From: Lachnospiraceae bacterium 28-4
GTDB lineage: Bacteria > Bacillota > Clostridia > Lachnospirales > Lachnospiraceae
Direction of reading: 5' to 3'
Length of the DNA stretch: 64,000 nt
Assembly (NCBI GenBank): GCA_000403275.2
Contig: KE159599.1
Location: 521,391-585,390, forward strand
The stretch's first letter is position 1. Each line of letters starts with the position of its first letter. The position numbers were made by a program, and so were the translations under genes. The notes under the pieces were generated by a model. That model did not search any database and was not told where the DNA came from. It saw nothing but the letters and a program-made list of their open reading frames with translations. Positions 54,804 through 62,147 of the stretch are shown piece after piece.

Positions 54804-56012
54804 CTAACCTTCCAGTCTTATTCTATTCAAAACACAGCCCAGTCTTTCCGCTTTTTCATTGAATTCTTTTTCGCTCATCTCTTCCGTGATAAACGCATAC
54901 TCATCTTTCACATCCGCCACGACTACCCGGATCAGACCGAAAATATCAACCGCTTCTTTTTCCAGCCCGGCTTTTGTACGGACAAAAAAACGATGCCTGA
55001 TATTATCCACATTTGTCTGCTTGACATCTTCGTCATCCCAGAAGCACATGATCGTCTTGCCGATATGCCTTGCGCAGTCCACCACGTCCGATACAACAGC
55101 GCTCGCCGTCGGGAGTTTGCCAGCGCCGCGCCCGTAATACATAGAGTCCCCCAGCATATTGCCATGGACAAATACCGCGTTGAATACTCCGGTGACGCTG
55201 TACAGGGGATGGCTCATCGGGATCATAAACGGCGCGACCATAGCATAAAAACTGCCGTCCTCACATTCCCGGCTCATAGCTAAGAGCTTAATGGAACGAT
55301 CCAGAGCCCGCGCATATATAAAATCTTCCGTCGTGATCTTTGTAATTCCTTCCGTATAGATATCTTCGTATTTCACATTTTTTCCTGTCATCAGAGAGGA
55401 AAGAATCGCGATCTTGCGGCAAGCGTCGTAACCTTCCACATCCGCTTCCGGATTTCTCTCCGCATATCCCTTTTCCTGGGCTTCTTTCAGCACTTCCTCA
55501 AATCCCGCCCCTTCCGATGCCATTTTGGAAAGAATATAATTCGTCGTGCCGTTGAGAATTCCTGTGATCCCATCGATTTTTTCCGCCGTCAGGGAATAAT
55601 TGATCGGACGAATAATCGGAATTCCTCCGCCTACGCTGGCCTCAAACAAATAATTGCATTTATGTTCCTTCGCCAGACGAATCAACTCCGGCCCATGGTT
55701 CGCCACCAGTTCCTTATTGGAAGTGCAGACGCTCTTCCCCAGCAGGATCGCCCTCTTGGAAAATTCATAAGCCGGATGGATTCCTCCCATCGTTTCACAA
55801 ATCACCTGCACCTCCGGGTCATTCATGATCAGTTCCACGTCATGCACTACCTTGTCCTCATACGGATCGCCCGGAAAGTCCCGCAGATCAAGAATATATT
55901 TAATATTCAGATTTTCCCCTGATTTCTTATTGATCTCTTCCTTATTTTTTTCAATAACCTCTACTACACCGCTGCCTACCGTCCCATACCCTAATACCGC
56001 TACATTTATCAT
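54804..56012 (-). CDS. hom: Homoserine dehydrogenase
   Basis: A 402-residue NAD(P)-dependent enzyme reducing aspartate semialdehyde to homoserine. The Rossmann motif is INVAVLGYGTVGSGV, the catalytic region TGILNGTTNYILSKM and AYAERNPEADVEGYDACRK is the substrate Lys/Asp segment. The C-terminal ~80 residues are an ACT domain for threonine feedback. The ATG is preceded by GAGG within the conserved CAGAAATGAGG end of a hairpin leader. Second gene of the operon. Confidence 0.96.
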   Translation of the reverse strand: MINVAVLGYGTVGSGVVEVIEKNKEEINKKSGENLNIKYILDLRDFPGDPYEDKVVHDVELIMNDPEVQVICETMGGIHPAYEFSKRAILLGKSVCTSNKELVANHGPELIRLAKEHKCNYLFEASVGGGIPIIRPINYSLTAEKIDGITGILNGTTNYILSKMASEGAGFEEVLKEAQEKGYAERNPEADVEGYDACRKIAILSSLMTGKNVKYEDIYTEGITKITTEDFIYARALDRSIKLLAMSRECEDGSFYAMVAPFMIPMSHPLYSVTGVFNAVFVHGNMLGDSMYYGRGAGKLPTASAVVSDVVDCARHIGKTIMCFWDDEDVKQTNVDNIRHRFFVRTKAGLEKEAVDIFGLIRVVVADVKDEYAFITEEMSEKEFNEKAERLGCVLNRIRLEG

Positions 56013-56018
56013 TTTTTC

Positions 56019-56080
56019 CTCATTTCTGCGCCGCTTTGTCTAATGTTGATAAAATAAAACAAGCCTGAGAATGCGGCGCC
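56019..56080. repeat. Hairpin leader before hom (related to family C)
   Basis: On the minus strand GGCGCCGCAT is followed by an AT-rich stretch and the complementary GCGGCGCAGAAATGAGG, ending 6 bases before the ATG. The 3' end matches the ribosome-binding end of the repeats at 40.5 and 57.7 kb (GCAGAAATGGAG), while the stem changes from GCGCGGC to GCGCCGC with the partner arm changed to match. Confidence 0.6.
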
Positions 56081-56087
56081 ACCCCCA

Positions 56088-56238
56088 AACCTCCATGATT
56101 CCTCTCTGCGGAATCACACAATCCCCCGGAGCTGAAGCTCCGATGAAAAATGCCGCATTTTGGGCATTTTTCCAAACATTTAGAAACTCTTAGGCTGCGT
56201 CCTTTGCAGCCTTAGTGTTCCTTAATGTTTTTCTCACA
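56088..56238. repeat. Multi-hairpin intergenic repeat (family D, copy 3)
   Basis: Hairpins: GATTC/GGAATC; CGGAGCT/AGCTCCG; GAAAAATGCC (56145-56154) with GGCATTTTTC (56163-56172) and loop GCATTTTG; CTTAGGCTGC/GCAGCCTTAG. The third hairpin matches 54691-54718 with the same 10-bp stem and 8-base loop, two base pairs being changed in both arms. It lies between the ACT gene and hom. Confidence 0.85.
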
Positions 56239-56682
56239 CTAATCTTTGGCCAAAACCTTCACATAATGCACGCCTTCCTGCCGCTCCAAAACTTCCAGCA
56301 TCCGCGACATATCCCCCGTTGCCGGCAGCACCTGGACGCTGACACTGAGCGATGCGATCCCATTAATCGGAATGCTCTGATGAATCGTCAATATATTGGC
56401 CCTGAAATCCGCGATCACTTTAAGCACATCCGAAAGAAGCCCCGGCTCATCGTTGATTTGCAGCGTCAGCGTAATCGTTGTTCCCTGGGAACTGTCATGA
56501 AACGGAAAAATATCGTCCTTATATTTATAAAAAGAACTGCGGCTTATCCCCAGCCGCTCCGTCGCCTCATGGATGCTCGCCGCCCTGCCTGTCTCCAAAA
56601 GCCTTTTGGCCTCCACTACTTTTAAAAGCACCTCCGGTACCGCTTTTTTCTTTACAACAAAATAACTGCTTGTGGTATCCAT
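56239..56682 (-). CDS. UPF0735 ACT-domain protein (PheB-like)
   Basis: A 147-residue protein. The N-terminal part has a helix-turn-helix-like region (SIHEATERLGISRSSFYKYKDDIFPF) and the C-terminal half an ACT domain (TLTLQINDEPGLLSDVLKVIADF). Such proteins usually head hom-thr operons in Firmicutes and probably act as an amino-acid-sensing regulator, though the mechanism is not settled. The ATG at 56682 is 6 bases after AGGTG; an in-frame GTG lies three codons earlier. The promoter is at 56824-56852. Confidence 0.9.
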   Translation of the reverse strand: MDTTSSYFVVKKKAVPEVLLKVVEAKRLLETGRAASIHEATERLGISRSSFYKYKDDIFPFHDSSQGTTITLTLQINDEPGLLSDVLKVIADFRANILTIHQSIPINGIASLSVSVQVLPATGDMSRMLEVLERQEGVHYVKVLAKD

Positions 56683-56823
56683 ATCATACACCTGTACTTC
56701 CTTATATAACGCCGGTCAAATCTCCGCTGTAGCCAACGGTCATCTGAACCCCGCGGCATCCGCCGGCATACTCCAGTACGATACTGTATCTCCTTAGCGC
56801 ACATCTGTATGCCACCGGAAGAT

Positions 56824-56852
56824 ATTTTATCACATCGGTTCGCATATAGCAA
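56824..56852 (-). promoter_or_regulatory. Promoter of the ACT-hom-apgM-lysC operon
   Basis: TTGCTA (plus complement 56847-56852), 17-base spacer, TAAAAT (56824-56829). It leaves a leader of about 135 bases with a GC-rich region but no T-box and no Thr-rich leader peptide that I can see. Confidence 0.6.
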
Positions 56853-56896
56853 CTAAAAAATAATACTCTTTATAAACGCTCTCATCCGATTACAAC

Positions 56897-56932
56897 AAAA
56901 AGCCAACCACTTATTTCTATAGTTGACTTTTT
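56897..56932 (-). terminator. Terminator of the RelA-like cassette
   Basis: AAAAAGCCAAC (56897-56907) pairs with GTTGACTTTTT (56922-56932), one G-T wobble; on the minus strand it ends in CTTTTTGTTG. It lies about 45 bases after the last gene of the cassette. Confidence 0.7.
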
Positions 56933-56978
56933 ATAAACTCATATTCTTATTATATTGTTGCATTTTTTTAATAGCATA

Positions 56979-57482
56979 TCAAAATTCGACATCTTCCTTT
57001 TTAAGATATTCGTAATAATATGGCTCTAACATCAGTATCATTGATTCTTTTGTAATATCCCTAAACCGAAACGAATACAATAGCTCCCTGATATGTAATC
57101 TATTTATTCCATCTCCCTCCGAAAAATCCTCATTATACTTTTTCAAGAGCGAAACATATAAATGCAAGGCAAATTTTTCATTAATCCTTTCCGCGTCTTC
57201 ATTACTTGCATCAACCCAAAAGGGTCTTAATTTCAAGAACCAGTAACAGTATAGAGCCGTTTCTTTGTACTCAGAAGTAATCATCTCATTATGGAATACT
57301 TTAAAATAATGCTTTCTTTTATGAACTCTGACAATAATATCCCTCAAAGCATTAATGTTGGTTTGAACCGACCTATATTGGTATAAATCACTACCATCAC
57401 AAAAATCATGTAACAGTTTATCTAAATCGCTTATTTCTTCCATAAATTCTTGTTCTGTCATCCATTTGTATTTTTCTGACAT
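56979..57482 (-). CDS. Helical protein of unknown function, third gene of RelA-like cassette
   Basis: A 167-residue soluble, helix-rich protein I do not recognise. It is rich in Tyr, Phe and Glu (SLLKKYNEDFSEGDGINRL, MLEPYYYEYLKKEDVEF) and has no membrane helix or catalytic motif. It starts 24 bp after the 65-residue gene, with GGGGG 12 bases before the ATG. The codons are AT-rich like the rest of the cassette. As the last gene of a synthetase cassette it could be an immunity or partner protein (inference). Confidence 0.6.
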   Translation of the reverse strand: MSEKYKWMTEQEFMEEISDLDKLLHDFCDGSDLYQYRSVQTNINALRDIIVRVHKRKHYFKVFHNEMITSEYKETALYCYWFLKLRPFWVDASNEDAERINEKFALHLYVSLLKKYNEDFSEGDGINRLHIRELLYSFRFRDITKESMILMLEPYYYEYLKKEDVEF

Positions 57483-57506
57483 ATCAAAATCATGCCCCCA
57501 AACTAC

Positions 57507-57704
57507 TTATTTATCCAAATTATTGTAAATCATATGAAGAAAATCTTTGTTCTCTTTTAACAGTCTGCCGCTGGATTCAACTAACTGAGACAAAGTTGAA
57601 GCCTCATCAATTTTTTTATTTGTATCTACCTGATCATTACTATTGCGAAAAGCCTCTCGAATCTGCTCTTCATCATACCCAAAGTATTGCCTTCTCTTAT
57701 CCAT
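57507..57704 (-). CDS. Small protein of unknown function, second gene of RelA-like cassette
   Basis: A 65-residue charged helical protein (DKRRQYFGYDEEQIREAFRN, then SGRLLKENKDFLHMIYNNL). No known family recognised. The start codon and its GGAG site lie inside the family C repeat at 57700-57801. Position between the synthetase and the 167-residue gene, and size, fit a small antitoxin, but this is unproven. Confidence 0.55.
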   Translation of the reverse strand: MDKRRQYFGYDEEQIREAFRNSNDQVDTNKKIDEASTLSQLVESSGRLLKENKDFLHMIYNNLDK

Positions 57705-57801
57705 CGTTTACTCCATTTCTGCGCGGCTTTTTGCGCATATCAAGTTTGTGGATGCCGCGCAGACACAAACTTGGGATTGAAAATTTTTAATTTTCAATCT
57801 T
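57700..57801. repeat. Start-codon-linked structured repeat (family C, copy 2)
   Basis: Same 60-base block as copy 1 (57742-57801 equals 40573-40632), followed on the minus strand by GCCGCGCAGAAATGGAGTAA and the start codon. TGCGCGGC pairs with GCCGCGCA as an alternative to the AAGTTTGTG hairpin, so two folds compete, one of them closer to the ribosome binding site. Confidence 0.9.
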
Positions 57802-57813
57802 CTCCCCTCCGCT

Positions 57814-58836
57814 CTATATAATGCAGATATTGTGTTCTTTACATATTCTATCTATGTCCACATCAAATTTCTGATATAACTCATAATTTTTTCTGTTCAT
57901 CTGATTCATAGACGAGTTCCAAACTTTCTTAAAATATCGATCAGCATCATTTATGATTAGTATGTTTCGTATAATCCCATCCAAAGATCTCCAATCAGCC
58001 TTTTGAACTTCTTTTTCATACTCAAAACGCACTAATTCATTTAATTCTTTTATAGTATTTAATCCAAATAGCTTTAACTCATTAAGAATCAAGTCTACAT
58101 CTCTAAATACTTGTGGTGATATACCAGGAAACTTCCAAGCCATAAATCTTTCTAATGACATGGAATTTATTTGATATTTCAAACAGCCATTTTCTATTTC
58201 TTGTTCTATCTTACTAATATAGCTGTCAAAAGATTCTACATATGCATCCATTTCTAAATCTGCCAGTTCCAGCATTCCTGCCAGTAAATTTTTTCTTCGT
58301 TCCAGATCTTCTGGCAACTCGCCTTCAAACTTATAACCTTTCTCGTGAGTAATTTCAGACCATGTATGAGCAATTAAACTAGTAACCTGAATTTCACATT
58401 TCAGTCCTTCAAATTTTTTGTTTTCCAGCATCCGAACCCTGTCTTCGCTAAAAGACACTATATAGTGATTACCTCGATAACCTACCTTATCACTTCCTAA
58501 AGTAAGCGTTTTATCAACAGAATTTTCAATATCCACATCAAAAATCCTTTTAATTATTCCCACAATTAAAAGAATATCTTTTTTGCTATATGTTATAATT
58601 CTAACACCTGCTAAATCCGTAATTTCACTATTTTCATTATACTTGTCTTTTCGAAGCTTTTTCCTCAGGCTTTCTACTTCTTTTGCACGCTTGGAATAAG
58701 ACGCAATTTTTATATCAGGATATTCTTGTTTTATAATTGCCTTTAAAATATTAAGAACTTGTTCCGCAAATTCTTCGTAAAGAGTTCGTTCCCTAGAATA
58801 TCGTCTAATTCTTTCTTCCACATATTGCTCATTCAT
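57814..58836 (-). CDS. RelA/SpoT-type nucleotide synthetase domain protein
   Basis: A 340-residue protein. Residues ~40-170 are a (p)ppGpp synthetase-type domain: SYSKRAKEVESLRKKL (46-61, ATP-binding basic segment), DLAGVRI (74-80), GYRGNHYIV (119-127, Tyr expected to stack on the acceptor base), EIQVTS (148-153) and HTWSEITHE (157-165). There is no hydrolase, TGS or ACT domain. The ~170-residue helical C-terminal part is unknown to me. So it is a synthetase-only protein, either a small alarmone synthetase or a toxic one (toxSAS). It heads an AT-rich cassette with two small genes. The ATG has AGGA 5 bases upstream. Confidence 0.8.
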   Translation of the reverse strand: MNEQYVEERIRRYSRERTLYEEFAEQVLNILKAIIKQEYPDIKIASYSKRAKEVESLRKKLRKDKYNENSEITDLAGVRIITYSKKDILLIVGIIKRIFDVDIENSVDKTLTLGSDKVGYRGNHYIVSFSEDRVRMLENKKFEGLKCEIQVTSLIAHTWSEITHEKGYKFEGELPEDLERRKNLLAGMLELADLEMDAYVESFDSYISKIEQEIENGCLKYQINSMSLERFMAWKFPGISPQVFRDVDLILNELKLFGLNTIKELNELVRFEYEKEVQKADWRSLDGIIRNILIINDADRYFKKVWNSSMNQMNRKNYELYQKFDVDIDRICKEHNICII

Positions 58837-58945
58837 ATCCTGTCTACCATCGCATATCCACTTTTAAACAATCATCAAAACGAGACTTAATCAGTGTACC
58901 ACATTATTATGCCCTATTCAATATTTTTTACTATATTCTTTATAA

Positions 58946-58975
58946 AATGAAAAAGGGATGGAATTAATCCATCCC
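58946..58975 (-). terminator. Terminator overlapping the end of the XRE gene
   Basis: GGGATGGA (58955-58962) pairs with TCCATCCC (58968-58975) around ATTAA, followed on the minus strand by TTTTTCATTTT. The stop codon and last three codons of the upstream gene form the stem and loop. Confidence 0.85.
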
Positions 58976-59902
58976 CACGGCTTTCCGAAGCTCCTTCTTG
59001 ATCTCCTCCGCAACATCCTGGTTCCCCGCTTGTATCTTCAACTCCCCTTCGGAAGTCTGGATCACAAGCCTTGATCCTGATCGGCCGATCCGTGAAATAT
59101 CGCTGAACAAATAGCTCTCTGTCTCATAAGTGGGCAGAAGGATTCCCTTCATTCTTTCCCCGCTGAGCAGAAGCCTTTTTCCCGTGATCGCCAGAACCGT
59201 ATGCCACATCATCTGCCATTCATTCTTCGAATATTCTTCCCCCGCCGCTGAAAAAACCACGGACTCGCCTTCTTCCAGATTTTTCTCCACTTCCGCAAAT
59301 GCGGTCCGGTAATTCTTTTTATCCGCCGCTCTGTATTTCTGCGCAAAACGCAGCATTTCCTGTGCATCCCTCATCTTGACACCTCCTGCATTCTTTGACA
59401 ACAACTCGATTTCTTTTTGTGTAAGAAGGGCATTCTGGCGGTTACAGGCAAAACCGGCCAATTCCAGTATCACGCCGAGCGCCGCAAAGATTCCGGTCAG
59501 CAGACCATCCACCCCGTCAGAAAATAAAACGGACAGGATTCCGAACTGCGATTGCCCGAGAGCCAGAAGCAGACAAACCAGCCCCGTCCCGAAATAACCC
59601 CCGAGTTTTTTCGCTTTGTTCTGTTTCTCCCGGCCTGACCAGGCAAGAAGCACATTCATGCTGCCAAGGACTTCCGTATTCGCCTCTTTTTCCATCCGTT
59701 TTCCATTTAAAAGTTCCGAAACGGTTACATCCAATTCTCCGGCGATATCCCATAAAAGGGAGAAGTCCGGCATGCTCCGGCCATTTTCCCATCTGGAAAC
59801 ACTGCGGTTGCTGACCCCCAGCCGCTCCGCGAGCTGCTCCTGTGTCAGTTTTTTTTCTTTCCGCAAAAGGGCGATCCACTTTCCGATCCGCTCCTGATCC
59901 AT
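58964..59902 (-). CDS. XRE-family regulator with membrane helices and PH-like domain
   Basis: A 312-residue protein. Residues ~5-62 are a helix-turn-helix (GKWIALLRKEKKLTQEQLAERLGVSNRSVSRWENG). Residues ~105-165 hold two hydrophobic helices (GTGLVCLLLALGQ..., GLLTGIFAALGVILELAGFA), so the DNA-binding domain would be membrane-tethered. The C-terminus (~215-312: AITGKRLLLSGERMKGIL, then RIGRSGSRLVIQTSEGELKIQ) looks like a bacterial PH domain. The ATG has GGAGG 8 bases upstream. A palindrome at 59936-59963 may be its operator. Confidence 0.82.
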   Translation of the reverse strand: MDQERIGKWIALLRKEKKLTQEQLAERLGVSNRSVSRWENGRSMPDFSLLWDIAGELDVTVSELLNGKRMEKEANTEVLGSMNVLLAWSGREKQNKAKKLGGYFGTGLVCLLLALGQSQFGILSVLFSDGVDGLLTGIFAALGVILELAGFACNRQNALLTQKEIELLSKNAGGVKMRDAQEMLRFAQKYRAADKKNYRTAFAEVEKNLEEGESVVFSAAGEEYSKNEWQMMWHTVLAITGKRLLLSGERMKGILLPTYETESYLFSDISRIGRSGSRLVIQTSEGELKIQAGNQDVAEEIKKELRKAVGMD

Positions 59903-59935
59903 TCCAATACCCTCCATATTTCAAGAACCTCTCGC

Positions 59936-59963
59936 AACGAATTCTTCGTACGCAAAATTCGTT
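59936..59963. promoter_or_regulatory. Candidate operator before the XRE gene
   Basis: AACGAATT-N12-AATTCGTT, an inverted repeat 34-61 bases before the start codon, suited to a dimeric autoregulator. No clear -35/-10 was paired with it. Confidence 0.4.
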
Positions 59964-60044
59964 ACAAAAACCTTATCACGGCGGCGTCAGAATGAACAGG
60001 ACACAAAGTGAGAATACCGGATATACAGGTTTTTTATTATTATA

Positions 60045-61352
60045 TCATTCTACAGTATTCAAAATGCCGATAAATACAGGGACATTTGTTTCATTTTCCA
60101 CAATGGCATATACAAAAGGGCTATTCAAATATACATAATATATCTCCATCTCCGGCGGCTCTGACGCTGCCGCCGCACACCCTTCCACCGTCGCCGCTAC
60201 CGCTTCCGTTCCAAGTTCCCCTACGGAAATACAAGTTTTGTGAACCACTTTGCTGATATAAATATTTTTGTCAGGAAAAGCCCCCATCCCTCTGAAATCC
60301 GCCTTTTGCCAGTCAAAGGCATCGCTCATGCCGAGATCTGACAGAATGCCGCCCAGATCCGCTTCATATTCCGCCTCAAATTTTGGCAGACTGGTTTCCA
60401 CGACCACTTCCGTCCTGGCTTCCGAAAGCAGCTTCCGAAAATGCTCTCCGTCCATGGACTCCATATATTCTTCCGGGTTCATTCCTTCCTTTGGCTTTAT
60501 CGCGACGAAGCAGAAGCCTTCCTTATAAGGTTTCACAAAACCAACCGCATTCTCATCTTCAATATATGTGCTTTCCGTCTTACACATATAAAAAACTTTT
60601 TCTTTTTCTCCCCCGGCATTGGTAAAGCTCCCTTCATTTACCTCATATTCCTTATAGGCCCACATCCACTCCGCATCAAAAACAACGGTATTGACAAGGT
60701 ACATCACCGCGTCTTCCCCGATCTCATCCAGAATATTCGTTACCTTTCCCCCTGTTTTTTCCTCCGCCCATGCGTTTATGTTTCCCAGCGCTTCCTCGCG
60801 GAAGGGGATCTGATAAATATCCGCATCATAATAAAAAGCATTTTTTTCCAAAAAATCTTTTTCCAATACAAGCTGCTCATCATCCCGGAACCACATGGAA
60901 TTAGCTACGTTCAGCCTGGTTTCTTCCATATTCGAAAATCCATTCGTCCACGCTTTCAGGTTCCTGTTCCACCCATCCACATCCTGGTTTTTCCCAAAAA
61001 CGGAAAGCATCTGATCCAGCGTATCCCCCCCAGCGCCATTCGCAGTTATCGCCATGGCTGTCATGACCGATAGCGGGGATACCATCACATTATCTCCATC
61101 TTTTCCCTTCCTATCCCCCTTCAGCAGTTCGATGGCGAAATCCGCCGCATCCGCATAAAAGATTTCTTCCGGCTCTTCTGCCATTTCCTCTTCCCGGTTA
61201 TCCTGCTCTCCCATTCTTTCCTCCCTCGTTTCGCGCATCAAGTCTTCCGCCATACTTTCGCCTCGCGCCTCTTCCTCTCCCGCCGTCTTTTTTCCGCACC
61301 CGCAGCACAACAGGCAAAAAACTGCCACCCAAAGAACCGCCCTTCCTTTCAT
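60045..61352 (-). CDS. Serpin (serine protease inhibitor), probably a lipoprotein
   Basis: A 435-residue protein. The N-terminal hydrophobic segment ends at a cysteine (Cys19 in CLLCCGC), a slightly unusual lipobox, followed by a Glu/Arg-rich tether of ~45 residues. Residues ~65-435 are a full serpin: NVMVSPLSVMTAMAITANGAGG, then NSMWFRD, LVNTVVFDAEW, and the C-terminal NSPFVYAIVENETNVPVFIG. The reactive-centre loop begins at Gly381 (GTEAVAATVEG) with small residues, the mark of an inhibitory serpin. By the usual numbering P1 is near residue 395, in AAAAS, suggesting elastase-like proteases as targets. AAGGAG lies 8 bases before the ATG. Confidence 0.93.
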   Translation of the reverse strand: MKGRAVLWVAVFCLLCCGCGKKTAGEEEARGESMAEDLMRETREERMGEQDNREEEMAEEPEEIFYADAADFAIELLKGDRKGKDGDNVMVSPLSVMTAMAITANGAGGDTLDQMLSVFGKNQDVDGWNRNLKAWTNGFSNMEETRLNVANSMWFRDDEQLVLEKDFLEKNAFYYDADIYQIPFREEALGNINAWAEEKTGGKVTNILDEIGEDAVMYLVNTVVFDAEWMWAYKEYEVNEGSFTNAGGEKEKVFYMCKTESTYIEDENAVGFVKPYKEGFCFVAIKPKEGMNPEEYMESMDGEHFRKLLSEARTEVVVETSLPKFEAEYEADLGGILSDLGMSDAFDWQKADFRGMGAFPDKNIYISKVVHKTCISVGELGTEAVAATVEGCAAAASEPPEMEIYYVYLNSPFVYAIVENETNVPVFIGILNTVE

Positions 61353-61403
61353 ATGCCTTTCTCCTTTCTTCCGATTCGGGAATTCCTTCCGCCCCGCCTC
61401 CGT

Positions 61404-62006
61404 TTATCTTCTTCTATCCGCCTTTTTATACTCCTGGATTCTCTCTTCAATCGATGTATAATCCCGCTCAAACAATTCTTCACAAAGCTGGGCCTGCAAG
61501 ACGTTCTCCGGCACTTTTTCCAATATTTTGCCCGCCACGAACATCTTGCTCTTTTCTTTATATTTGGGAAGTCCGTTCAGTTCCTGTATATGGGCCAGCT
61601 CCGGCCTCCATAAAATACTTATCTTTTTCTTCCAGTTCACTCCCGGGTTCCTGCAAGGCTTGCGCAGGACATAGAAATCCACGCCGCTTTCCGTCCGCTC
61701 TGCCGTGATGATCCCCCACCATCCCGGCACATGTTCCTCCACATGCAGACCGTGGCTGGCCCCGACCGCCACATAATTATAATCATAATAAATATTATAA
61801 TCTTTGATCTGTCGTTCCAGCCTCGCGTATGTATCCGCATCGCTTTTGATCTCAATGCCATATAATGCGTCAGGCGTCACCATAACAACGTCAGCCCTGG
61901 ATTTCCCCATCGTTTTCTCTTCCAATATCCTGACCTTCCCGTAGGTTTCTTCCAGAAAATCGAATAAAGGTTCCCTGATATCCTTGTCACGCAATCCATG
62001 TTTCAT
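61404..62006 (-). CDS. sce7726 family protein
   Basis: A 200-residue soluble protein. SRADVVMVTPDALYGIEIKSDADTYARLERQIKDY resembles a PD-(D/E)xK nuclease core, with Asp, Glu-x-Lys and a following Gln/Lys helix. This layout is found in the sce7726 family, whose function is not known to me. The ATG has AAGGA 6 bases upstream. It precedes the serpin gene by 51 bp on the same strand. Confidence 0.75.
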   Translation of the reverse strand: MKHGLRDKDIREPLFDFLEETYGKVRILEEKTMGKSRADVVMVTPDALYGIEIKSDADTYARLERQIKDYNIYYDYNYVAVGASHGLHVEEHVPGWWGIITAERTESGVDFYVLRKPCRNPGVNWKKKISILWRPELAHIQELNGLPKYKEKSKMFVAGKILEKVPENVLQAQLCEELFERDYTSIEERIQEYKKADRRR

Positions 62007-62147
62007 CTGTTTTCCTTTGCCATAAGCCCCAACATACTTTTTACCCGCCCAATTCCATCAGGATTTCCCGCATCCTTACCCGCATGAAAAATATGGCCGT
62101 CTTGTTTTTTTCTATTATACAACATTTATCCGGCACACAAAACAGTC

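Noticed and set aside
56692-56978. Leader peptide or attenuator before the ACT-hom operon
   Set aside because: The open frame there has no Thr, Ile or Met run and no terminator/antiterminator pair that I could find; only a promoter and the terminator of the next cassette are supported.
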